Positions 37,936-47,932 of a DNA stretch of 64,000 nt are shown here, one piece after another; the stretch's first letter is position 1; each line of letters opens with the position of its first letter. Under the pieces are notes generated by a model that saw only the letters and a program-made list of their open reading frames with translations, was not told the DNA's origin and did no database searches. The stretch comes from Brachionus plicatilis (taxonomy: Eukaryota > Rotifera > Eurotatoria > Ploima > Brachionidae): positions 88,547 to 152,546 of the forward strand of contig QEOQ01000207.1 in assembly GCA_010279815.1 (NCBI GenBank), written 5' to 3'. Both the position numbers and the translations under genes were made by a program.

Positions 37936-38589
37936 AGGGTTTGTTGTTTTAACATACATCAAAATCTTCTCAACATACATTCATATCTTTTCAGCATACA
38001 CAAAATTTTTCAAAACATACATTAACTTAAAATCATACAAAAATTGGCATATTAAAAAATAAAAATTTGAAATTTAAAATTATTTTCAAAAAATTTAATA
38101 AAATGAATAGACGGACAAAACAAACAATTAATTATAAATTTAAAATATGTGGTCATTTATTAGCACTAGAATCATTATTAAATGCACGTGAATTTGTAAA
38201 TAAGCCAAAAAAAGGAGGTCAAAAAAAGTCTACTAAATCATTAGAAAAAGATTAGTTAATTATTAATTTTTGACTTATATTATTTAATTTAATTAAATCG
38301 AATAAAACATTTTTTTTAATAGTTTATTACTAAATTTTTGTATTTTGAAAATTAAAATAAATCGTCTCTTTTATTTAAAAATAATTCTTTTATTTATCTG
38401 CTAAAATTAAACAGGATTAAATTTAAAAGTGATTTTTTTAAAAAACCAGTATGTTTTTCAGCCCTATGTATATTTTTAAGAATTTTGTATGATTTTCAGC
38501 AAATGTATGTTTTGATAAAAACTACGTATGGTGAAAAAATTTGAATGTATGGTGAAAAGATTTTTATGTATGTTGGTTAGCTAGACCCT
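37936..38589. mobile_element. hAT-like non-autonomous element, 654 bp
   Basis: Ends AGGGT...ACCCT are flanked by a perfect octamer TAATATGA (37928-37935 and 38590-38597), matching the 8-bp duplication of hAT elements. Over about 100 bp each end is a set of subterminal repeats of about 20 bp built on ACATACAT..AAATCTT.TC, in inverted orientation at the two ends (37951-38040 and 38450-38575). Between them, 38067-38255 is a 62-codon basic frame (MNRRTKQTINYKFKICGH, KPKKGGQKKSTKSLEKD) that resembles no transposase I know. The element therefore looks non-autonomous. Confidence 0.85.
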
Positions 38590-38597
38590 TAATATGA

Positions 38598-39347
38598 ACT
38601 TGTATAATAAATGGCTTTTCTTCTTATATTTGAACTGTCTTTTAAAAAAGACTAATTCTAATTCAGTAATGGTTTCAATTATTAACGCTATAAATATTTT
38701 TGTTTATCTAGAATATTTTGAGATGTCAATGTTCATCGTTAATAAAGATATGTTTAAAACAAAATTTTTTATTTAAAAGTCAGAAAAATGTTAGTGGATA
38801 ATTTATTTACTCACTACAATTGTAAGAAAATGAAGAGAAAAATATTTTGTATTGATTTTAGTGGACCTCAAGTTATGAAATTCATTTAAAAATATACGAT
38901 TATCTTTAAATCTTATGTTTTCTAGAACATTTTGATAGAGTCAGAAATGCCATCACTGATGAAAAAATGCCCCTAAAACTTTAAATTTTTGGTTTTTGAT
39001 CGAGAAGGAAATTAAAAAAAGATACAATTTTGAGGCGTATAAACACTATTATTATGAAAATGCATTCTTTTTTTCATTGAACTTATTTTGGCAAAAAAAT
39101 GAAGCTCTTCAGAATGTCGAAAACTAAATTTCCTAAAAAAATTTGAATAAAAATTTTAAGAAAGCATAAAATTTACACTGAAATAGCTAGGAATTCTTTT
39201 CATCAAAAAAATTCATCTCTTTAAAGAAACTGAATGACATAACTGGATCATCTTTATTTTAAATTAAAGACAATATTAAATTAATTTTTAAATTGTAAGA
39301 AAAAAATTTAAATAAAAAATAATTAATTTGATAAATTCTAAAAAGAT
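38598..39347. other. AT-rich noncoding DNA
   Basis: I see no gene. Short open frames (for example 38594-38776) have random composition. Confidence 0.5.
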
Positions 39348-39386
39348 TCTAGACATGAAAGTGGTAATTAGTTACTGATTCCTAAA

Positions 39387-39459
39387 GCCCGGCTAGCTCA
39401 GTCGGTAGAGCATGGGACTCTTAATCCCAGGGTCGTGGGTTCGAGCCCCACGTTGGGCG
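39387..39459 (+). tRNA. tRNA-Lys (anticodon CUU)
   Basis: The 73-nt sequence folds into a full cloverleaf: acceptor GCCCGGC/GTTGGGC with two G-U pairs, D stem GCTC/GAGC, anticodon stem TGGGA/TCCCA with CTT at 39420-39422, and T stem GTGGG/CCCAC with loop TTCGAGC. The intact A box (TAGCTCAGTCGG) and B box (GGTTCGAGCCC) are the internal Pol III promoter. There is no intron and CCA is not encoded, as expected for a nuclear gene. The sequence is that of the highly conserved metazoan tRNA-Lys(CUU). Confidence 0.98.
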
Positions 39460-39461
39460 AA

Positions 39462-39469
39462 TTTTTTTT
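39462..39469 (+). terminator. Pol III terminator T8
   Basis: Eight T on the coding strand start 3 nt after the tRNA 3' end. Confidence 0.9.
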
Positions 39470-39520
39470 GATAAAATACATCTGAATTAAAAAAAAAAGT
39501 TAATACTGAGCTTTTGAGAC

Positions 39521-39526
39521 AAAAAA
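39521..39526 (-). terminator. Pol III terminator T6
   Basis: Six T on the minus strand start 3 nt after the end of the minus-strand tRNA gene. Confidence 0.9.
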
Positions 39527-39528
39527 TT

Positions 39529-39601
39529 CGCCCAACGTGGGGCTCGAACCCACGACCCTGGGATTAAGAGTCCCATGCTCTACCGACTGAGCTAGCCGGG
39601 C
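39529..39601 (-). tRNA. tRNA-Lys (anticodon CUU), second copy
   Basis: This copy is identical base for base to the plus-strand gene at 39387-39459 and converges on it across 69 bp. All stems, the A and B boxes and a downstream T-run are intact, so both copies look functional. Confidence 0.98.
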
Positions 39602-39643
39602 TTTAGGTATCAGTAACTAATAACCACTTTGATGTCTAAAATT

Positions 39644-40079
39644 TTAAACAAGAAATTTAATTTATTTTTGCTTATTAATAAAATATTTAAAAAAAAAAAG
39701 ATTCTATAATTTTAAATTTAATTTATCTTGTTTTTAATTTTGTAACTCTAGCTTAACATTTAACGTCTGAAGTAAACCCGCTTAGAAACACATCAATTTA
39801 ATAAATTTTTTCTAACAATTTTTTTAATATTATTTTGCAAAATTTCTAAATTTAAAATATACGTGTCATAAAAATTCTAAATGAAAATATAAAATCCATT
39901 TTTATTTCTTAATGCAAAAATATTTCAAAATAATTTTGATAAATCCATTATGAATGATTGGAATTTAAGTTTTTCTATTTAAAACTATAAAGTAAATCAT
40001 AATTTAATTTTTGAATTGGTTATTTTATAATATGATTTACACTAACAACAAATATAATGCAAGATATATCTTATTTTAG
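39644..40079. other. AT-rich spacer
   Basis: I see nothing beyond the acceptor-like TATCTTATTTTAG that ends at 40079. Confidence 0.5.
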
Positions 40080-40103
40080 AGCGATAGCATTAAACCGTAA
40101 GAT

Positions 40104-40208
40104 ATGGGATCGCTTCAGGTTAGTAAAATACCTAAATTTACAGCACCAGCACCAATTAGTATGGCAAAAAAGTGGACTAAAGATCATGGACGTTTGATGA
40201 ATAAATAG
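40104..40208 (+). CDS. Possible 34-residue small ORF
   Basis: An ATG 24 nt after a good acceptor (TATCTTATTTTAG, ending 40079) opens MGSLQVSKIPKFTAPAPISM followed by AKKWTKDHGRLMNK. This is amphipathic and basic, with less AT-driven composition than random frames here. I do not recognise it. It could be a tiny gene, an upstream ORF of the KIAA2013 transcript that begins 54 bp downstream, or part of a 5' exon (a CAG|GTTAGT donor lies inside it). Confidence 0.3.
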   Translation: MGSLQVSKIPKFTAPAPISMAKKWTKDHGRLMNK

Positions 40209-40261
40209 AAAATAGATTTTTCTTTTAATTAGATGGTCTTAAATTTTAATTTGGGCTGCTG

Positions 40262-42844
40262 ATGTTGTTCTTAATAATTGATTTATTTATTTCTTTGACA
40301 AAAATATTGAAGAATAAAATAAAAGAACTTGAGAGATATTATGGAGTTAATTTAAGAAGTTTAAGCAGGTTAGTCATTGATTAGTCCACATTTTTTGACA
40401 AAACTAAATCTAGTCAAATATTTAAAGGCTTCTATTTAAGATCGCGTCGATTTCTTACATTCTTGATGATATTCTTATGCTTTATACTCATAGCCGGATA
40501 CATAATCATGCACAAACCACGAAAAAAAGGAATATACTCTCGTATGAGATGAAAATAAATTTAATATATCTAAAATAATTAATTAAAATACATTTAGCTG
40601 AATTGGAAGATTGTGTCAATTCAAAACTTGAACGATTCAAAGAGTCTATTAGTGGATACAACACTCTTATTACTGAATGGCCTGCAAGCGACAAAGACCC
40701 ATTGGAAAATTCACAAAACAAAAAAGAAGACCACTTTTCGGAAGAAAATTTATTTTTACCCTATGCTGGTAATGGCTATATTGGTATTTCTTTAACAAGC
40801 AAAGAAGGAATTTTCGCTTTTCACCAAAAAAGTGCTTCTTTTCCTCTGCTGTATAATCCTTTAGCTAGTATTTACTCAGACACTATGTCTAAAAAAGGTA
40901 AAGTCTTTAAAAATTTTATAAATAATTTAAATATTAAATATTTCAGAGATAACATATGTTGAAATTTTACGAGGACTAGTTGGCAAAATACAATGCTACC
41001 AAGATGTAGATAAATAAATTTAAATTGAAATAAAAGTTTTATTATTTTTAATTTTCATTAGAACAAAGATTGTGTTGAAGTAACCAATTCAGTGTATGCC
41101 CATCGAGCTAGACCTAGCATCTTAGTCCAAGAGATAACTTTTAACAATCCAACAGTATAAGTTTTTTAAAATTTGATAATTTTCTGATTATTTTATTAGA
41201 AAGAGTCTGTTACTTTTGACATAATTCAGATTGGCGCTAAAAATTGGAGTTTATCAAGTATCAAGAATGAAAAGTAAAAATTATTATGAAAATTAGAAAA
41301 AAAAATAATCTCTAAATTTCTAGTTTTAATAATATGGAATTTACAGTGTCTAAAGGAATAATTGATGTTTTGATTGATGGAAAAGCAAAGCATCTATGTT
41401 TGTCAATAGGTACGACAAAATTGCCAAGCACCGTTCGGTTAAATGAACATGAGTAATTTTTTTTATAAATTATAAATACGATTGAATATTTTTTTTCAAT
41501 AGATTTAACTCAAAATACTATGCAATATCTGTAATTAAATATTCAGTTACTCTACTTAGTGGAAAGATAGAAAACTTAGAATCAGTGATAAACAACTTGG
41601 AATTACAAGTCGTTGATGTACACATTATTTTTTTTAATTTTTTTTTTGAATAATTGAATAAAAAAATTTTAAGGAACTCAAAAGTGCCACAAACATTGGC
41701 TTCAAACAATTAAAAGAGGAACATGCTAATGCTTGGAAAAATGTAAATTTTTTTTTTAATATTTATAAAAAAATTTAAATTAATTTTTAAAAATCTATTT
41801 TCAGATATGGAAAAGTGGTTTTGGGATAAGCAGGTCTCTGGCTGAAAATGCGCTAAATGGTGATCGGATTAATGCATCACTCTATTACTTAGCTTCAAAT
41901 CATCGGGCTCCACAAATGGAATTTTACAAACCAGTATCAAATCATTCAGGTGTTGATCATAGACATGAATATAATATCGAACGATGCTATGAGGGTTTTA
42001 GTACGCTTAGTGCTGTAAAATTATGGAAACTTCCTTTAAATGAAAAAGAAGTCTCCAATTTAAATTATCTTTGGACTTTAACATTACAAAAACATGGCTG
42101 TAATGGTTTAATTGAGCTCGGTGTGGATGGAATAATTCAAGCAGTTTTATTAAGTCTTGGAGGTCTGAAATTCACCCATCATCATCTGGAGACTAATTTA
42201 AATCCTAGACAATTGCACCGAGATTATTTTTTTAGAAGAATAAACTACGCTAACTTGTCCTTTATGAGCATTGAAGTTGTAGTTGGAAATGACAATCATG
42301 CAAAATTGTACTTATCATTAGATGAAAATATCAAATCGGACCAAGACTTTTATGCATGTGATGCTGGATGCATTGATCCTCCTGTTACTTTGAAAAAGTT
42401 TGCAAAGTCTTTAAACAAATACAAAAATTAAATTTTTTTAGAAATAAGAGAGTTGAATTTCCGGTGAAATTAACTAATCCTCTGACTGCCATTTTATATG
42501 TATCAAATGATAAGTCACACATTGATGAACTAAAACATGCACTTCACGTACAAGAAATAGATATTGGTAGAAATTTTTTATTTTTTTGAGTTACTTTTTA
42601 TTGGTAAATTTTTTAAGCCCCTCAACAAGACGCTCATTCAATCGCGATTCACAAGCATGGTCACTCTTTAGGTGGTTTAGCTACATTATTTTGGACTCTT
42701 TTCGTAATCTTAATTATTATTTTTCATTTATTTTTGTTCAAATTGATTTACCGAGAGCTCTGTGCCTCGAGTAACTTTGGAAATGATTCCTATGGTCATA
42801 AGAAAAATGATTATCGACGATCAAGATATGCTAGAACTGTTTGA
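40262..42844 (+). CDS. KIAA2013: KIAA2013 homologue (DUF2152 membrane protein)
   Basis: Twelve exons join in phase: 40262-40368, 40414-40541, 40598-40897, 40947-41005, 41062-41154, 41200-41273, 41324-41452, 41503-41617, 41674-41742, 41805-42397, 42442-42566 and 42618-42844, giving about 672 residues (human about 634). Hallmarks are an N-terminal membrane anchor ([16 protein letters not shown]), [67 protein letters not shown] and a C-terminal anchor ([19 protein letters not shown]). These align closely with human KIAA2013 as recalled. The family has a large, probably lumenal domain between the two membrane segments; its function is unknown. Introns are 44-62 nt. The 42397 donor could instead be 42406. 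The start is uncertain: ATG 40262 heads the upstream exon, whereas a shorter form could begin at ATG 40466. Confidence 0.88.
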
Positions 42845-43539
42845 AATAGAAATTCCATTAAATTTTTGAAAATTTTCTGTAATATTTGTCTTTAAGTTTT
42901 TTATTAAATAAAATTTGTTTTTTTTTTCTTTATTGTATTTTATTTCTAAAATATCAGCTTTAGTACGAATAAAAAATCTCAATATTTTAGATGAAGTCTA
43001 ATAATATAGTTGATTTTTTTTGAAGTCAATAAGTAATGATGGCTATAAAAATAATTTAAAATATTTTCTTTTTGATCGTTAAATTGTAATAAATATGATA
43101 TTCTATGCAGAATAAAAATAGGCAAATTTTTTTTATCAATTAAAATAATAAAAATAATTTAAAAATTTTGTTATAAGAATTTATTTATTGCCAAAAAAGA
43201 GCCTAGTATACGGTAATATTTGGGTGAAAAAACGGGTTTTTAGATAACAGAAGATTTAATTGGTTCAATTTAAACAAGTTTCTTAATGATCAGTATTTAG
43301 TAATGATATAATTTGAGACATAAATGCTATCTTTTTGAAGGTAAAAAAAAGTAGAAATCATTAAACATGATGACAGAAAATACATAATACTTAAGAAATT
43401 GGTTCAAAGAATGTTTAAATGGAATTTAATGAAGAATATTTTATTATATTATATTTATTTTATTATTTAATTATTGAGCGAAAAATTTATCCAACATGTT
43501 TTATAATCGCAAATCTTAAAAAATCTAATAAAGAAATAA
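42845..43539. other. 3' flank of KIAA2013 homologue
   Basis: AT-rich sequence with AATAAA-type signals close to the stop codon (around 42905 and 42968). I found no gene. Confidence 0.5.
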
Positions 43540-43541
43540 TA

Positions 43542-45302
43542 TAGTAAGACGGCCTAACCGGGTCACCTATTTTTTTGATAATTTTTCTAAAGACTCAGTA
43601 ACAATAGAAAACGCAAAATTTAATCACCCATTTAGTGCGAAATTTTTGGGTCACCCGGTTAGCTGCTGGGGTTAATGGGGTGAGGGGTAATTCGGTTAAT
43701 CCTGTTAACCCTGTTAACCGAATTGGCCAATTTTTTCAACCGGTTAGCCCTGAAAATCAACCAGATAGACGATTTTTCACCCAATTAACCAATTTAGCCT
43801 GATTTTTTTAGCCACTTTTAGAATTTTTTTTATTTTATTAATTTTTAATTAAATTTAGCAATTCTATCTTTCAGTTTAAAAAAAAATAAGTCCGATTAAT
43901 TTTTTATTAAATCAAGTGAAACACTTTATCTTTAAAAAAAAACGAAGATTAAACAAATAAAGTTTGGCAAATACTTAAAAAAATTAACTGAATTTTTAAT
44001 AATAAATTTACATTTTTTTAACAAAACTGCGTAACTTAATTAAAAAATTCAATAATAAATTTTATGGAAATTAAAAAAAAATTAAACAATTATAAATAAG
44101 AAAAAACAAATTTTATAACAAGAAACAAGTTTTATTTTTTTAACTATTGACACTCTTGACTAATATACTCTTTTGACTGAAAATTTGGAGTTAATGATGC
44201 CGATAATGAAATTGGTGCTTGGAAAGGAGTCCCTGAAGTAGTGAGTTCAGATAATTCAGGTGAAGTGCGTTCTAGTCTGACTGAATTTGATTGCGATGTT
44301 TGTTCATTAGACGCCAAAGAAAAAATAATTAATAATAAAAATAATTCTTATTAACTCGGGTTTTTTTTTTAAGCCATTTTTTGGTTAACAAAAAGAGCAA
44401 TAAAGATATGAATAAAAATATTTTTATTTTCTCTCTCAATTTATAGTAAATTTCAACTTTTTCTAGAAAAGAATTTTTTAGCATTTTAAAGAAAACAACG
44501 CAATTGTATAATTTAAAAAATCATCGTTTCAATTAAAATTTTAATGGATTCATTTGGCAAGTTTTTTTTTCTATTTAACTTTTTTGAAATTTTAAAATTA
44601 CGTTGTTTAATTTAAACTCAATGCTTAAGCATAGAAAATTTGAAGTTTTATTACGAAATTATTTCTAAAAATGTAAAATAGAAAAAAAACTTGCCATTTG
44701 TTTTTTTAAAAAATTCCAAATCAGAAAAAACTTAAATTTTTAAAATTTCAGATTTTTTGTATTATATGGTTTAATCAGTAAAAAATATAAAAAATAAAGG
44801 TCTAAATGGGTTAATAGGGTGACCATCTATTTTTTAAAAAGATAATATGGGTTAAATGAGTTATTTTCAAGGTTTATTATGTGAATTTTGGGAGTAATTT
44901 GGTGAAACCGAATTGTCCCAAAAATTCACCCCTTTAAAAAGTCCGTCTAAAAAAAAAAAATGTAAAAATTTTTTTCTTTAGCATATTCGTTGAACATTTT
45001 TTAGATTAAATGGCAAAAAAGGTGATTTAAAAAAAATTAAAATTACTGAGATTTAAACCCTAAACCAAATTCATAATTTGATAGAAAATCACCCATTTTA
45101 ACCGATTTTATTTTTTTGACTCAAAAAAAATTAGAAAAAATTTTTTTTTGCTACAAGCTGTTTTTTTATTTAAATTCTCTGGACACTCAATTACTTATTT
45201 TTAGAAAAAAAATCCCAATGCCTATAGAAAATTAACAATTTTCTAAGCTAATTTAAAAGTTGTCACCCCGTTCACACATAAAATAATTAGGCTGTCTTAC
45301 TA
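43542..45302. mobile_element. Inverted-repeat DNA transposon remnant, 1.76 kb
   Basis: The ends TAGTAAGACGGCCTAA and (inverted) TAGTAAGACAGCCTAA differ at one position in 16, and TA flanks both sides (43540-43541 and 45303-45304), compatible with a TA duplication. The region just inside the left end (43620-43800) is an inverted arrangement of GGTTAA/TTAACC and CCGGTTAG/CTAACCGG motifs. No frame longer than about 60 codons exists, so it is non-autonomous or decayed. A second MITE is inserted at 44556-44695. Confidence 0.65.
44556..44695. mobile_element. MITE, copy 2 (nested), with 4-bp duplication
   Basis: This 140-bp copy belongs to the same family as 11804-11937: GGCAAGTTTTTTTTTCTATT and TAGAAAAAAAACTTGCC ends with shared interior ACGTTGTTTAATTTAAACTC. 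It is flanked by ATTT on both sides (44552-44555 and 44696-44699). The duplicated target differs from that of copy 1 (ATAT), which supports independent insertion. Confidence 0.85.
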
Positions 45303-45304
45303 TA

Positions 45305-47900
45305 AAAATTAAATAAAATTAGAAATAAATTTGAATTCTCCAGAATACAAGCATCTATGAAATAACTCGTCCGACTAGGAGGAGGTTATTGTTTGTGAGT
45401 GAAAACGTGAGCGCTATTTAAAGCCAAAAAACGCTATTAACATTTATAAAAACATGAGTGAGAGTGAGACTGGCTAGTAAGGTCTCGGAAAAGTTCTGCT
45501 GTTGATGGAGAAGGAGGAATCTGCGGCTCCGTAAAATAATAAAAATTTAGAAAATACTAAAATATTATTATAATAAAATTTACTTTTTTAGAAAGTATGA
45601 AAAAAAAATTTAAATTTTTTAAAATATATCTTTTGTAAAATAACTTGTCTTTAAGAATTTTTTAAATTGTAAGTTAAAGTTACAAAAAATACGACGATTA
45701 ATTAATTAAATAATAAATTTTAAAGAAATACGCGTTTTCACGCGTTTAAACGCTCAGGTTTAGCAGCCATTTATTCAGGCGTTTTTTTTTTACTGGCATG
45801 GATTATCTGGTTGGCTTTTCGAATCGACATAAAATGACTGCCATTGAATTAGATTTCCTTAGATTAATAATTCATGAGACAGCACACGTGGTTTAGAGAT
45901 TTAACCCTAAAGATTGGAATGATTATTATTATTATTATTATTTATTCATAAAATTACACCAGATTCGGCGATGATAGTCCTTTAAGGGATACATGTCAAA
46001 GTGACTCTTTTCAAAAACGAAAAGAATTAGAAATAGTAACAGAGAAAAAAGTTTTCAAAAACTATTGAATGCCTTCCATTCATTTCCATCTGATCAAGTA
46101 AAATATCATATTGTCGAAATTCTTTGAACGAATATTTAAATAATAAGGAAGAAAAATTTTTTTAATTTGATCTTGATCGGTCTGGTTGTGGATTCGAAAT
46201 ATTCCAAGATGATGACCCATTATCAATGGTCTGTCACTAAAAAGATTCCAAAGTAATATCTTATAAAAATGGTGATTATCCAAAGATGTTTTGACGTTAT
46301 AAGTTTGATCATGTTATTACCCTATATTAATTATTTTGTTTAAATTTTTTTTCTTTTTCAATTCAATTATTTAAAATTTTCTATTGTTATCTACTTCACG
46401 TAGTAAACTTAAAATTGAAATATGTTGGCGTAACAATAAAGTAAAAAATTCTCATAAAGAATCATTGGTAAAAAAATCATGACTCTCTCACAAAATTGAA
46501 GATGAATGTGATACTGACTTCCATATGCATCCAAATATAAACGGCTTCTTAAACAAGATGTACATATGGTCATTTATGATGAATGGCTTTGAAAATTTCT
46601 TGATCGAAAGAACACATGTCAATAAAATCAAAAGATCTTGATATACTTTTATAAAATTCTTTTTTTAACTTCTGTCAAGGTGCAGAACTATAGGAATCCT
46701 GCTCCTACTAAACATACATATAGAAATTTAAAAATTTTAGAACTGATTTTTATAAAAGATTAATCAAAAATTTATACTCTATCAAAACTATTGTAATTAT
46801 ATCAGTGAAATATTAATAATTTTAAAAATTGAAGACATAAATAATAAAATGAATTTTTTTGTTCGAAAAAACCAAACTTAGTGACTTTGAAAAAAACTAG
46901 TTTCTCATGATTTGGTTTAAGTTCTTTCATTGTCTTTGATTTTCGAAAATGATCGGCAAAATAATTCATCCATAGATTTAATTGAAACGTCAGACGTCTT
47001 AAAAAAATAAAAAAAATGATCTAATTAGGTGAACAGATCTAAATTCATTAAACTAAAAGATAGATGAACAAAATATTTTTTTTTGATACACAGATAAATT
47101 AGGAACAATATGAAATTACATTATTTTAACTTTTAAAGTGAAAACTGTCATCAAATCAAACAACAGAAAACTTTGCAAAAGAGTTCATTTGGCCAAGAAT
47201 AATTTATCAAAGATTAACTTGTCAACAAATATTTTTTCAATTATTTAATAGAAAATAAATTATCAACAAAATAAAAAATCAACAGTTTATTTTGCTGACA
47301 TTTTTTTATTTAAAATAAAATAAGATTTATTAATCAAAAAAGAATTACTAAATATAAAAAAAAGAGCAAAAATTATCTTTTTTTTAATTTAACATAAATT
47401 TTACGGCTTTACTTTTGGAACATTAAAAACATTTTTTTAGGAAGTAGACAAATTATACTGTTAATAAAAAAAATTGTTGATAGAATCTTCTGTTGATAAA
47501 TTTTTTGTTGAGAAAAGTGATTTCGCCAAGTTCATTTTAATAGCTCAATTCTCGATAAAAAAGAAATTTTTTTTATGATAAATTGTTTTTAGACTGACTT
47601 TTTTAACTTTAAAATAAAAATTTTACTAAAAGTTTTGGAATAAATTTAAAAAAAAAGGACTGGTGCGACATATTATTGAATCACTATTATTATTAATTAT
47701 CTGTTCGATTAAGAAATTTACACGTCATCGATATAATTTTAAAAAGTTTCATTATGATGAAAATTTATATTTCTATGTGTTCACATTTATTTGCACATTT
47801 TAGCTTTTAAAATATCTTTCTTTCAAAAATATGATTTTGTATACAGATTAGAAATTTTCAAAAAATAATTCATACAAATTTTGCTGCTGTTTCTATTTCA
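45305..47900. other. Intergenic DNA between transposon and Lunapark
   Basis: Mixed-composition patches occur at 45350-45540 (GTGAGTGAAAACGTGAGCG, GAGTGAGAGTGAGACTGGC) and at 45725-45800 (ACGCGTTTTCACGCGTTTAA palindromic), which may be decayed elements. An (ATT)n run lies near 45922-45945. Minus-strand 46080-46283 and the plus strand around 46400-46640 have short partly open frames with no recognised homology. Confidence 0.45.
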
Positions 47901-47901
47901 G
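47889..47901 (+). promoter_or_regulatory. Splice acceptor just upstream of the Lunapark start
   Basis: GTTTCTATTTCAG, a strong pyrimidine-tract acceptor, ends 31 nt before the ATG. It implies either an unspliced 5' UTR exon further upstream or addition of a trans-spliced leader. The sequence alone does not decide between them. Confidence 0.6.
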
Positions 47902-47932
47902 AGCAAATAAAAGCCAAAAGTACCATTAGAAG

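Larger units (their letters stand above)
39348..39643. repeat. Palindrome containing two tRNA-Lys genes
   Basis: Beyond the 73-bp genes themselves, the 5' flanks are also inverted copies: TCTAGACATGAAAGTGGTAA continuing TTAGTTACTGATTCCTAAA (39348-39386) against the complement of 39602-39643, with only a few mismatches. The 69 bp between the genes is mostly unrelated, apart from the T-runs. This is a recent inverted duplication of gene plus upstream flank. Confidence 0.9.

Noticed and set aside
46080..46640. Possible transposon-derived peptide fragments
   Set aside because: Short partly open frames on both strands did not match any protein family I could name.
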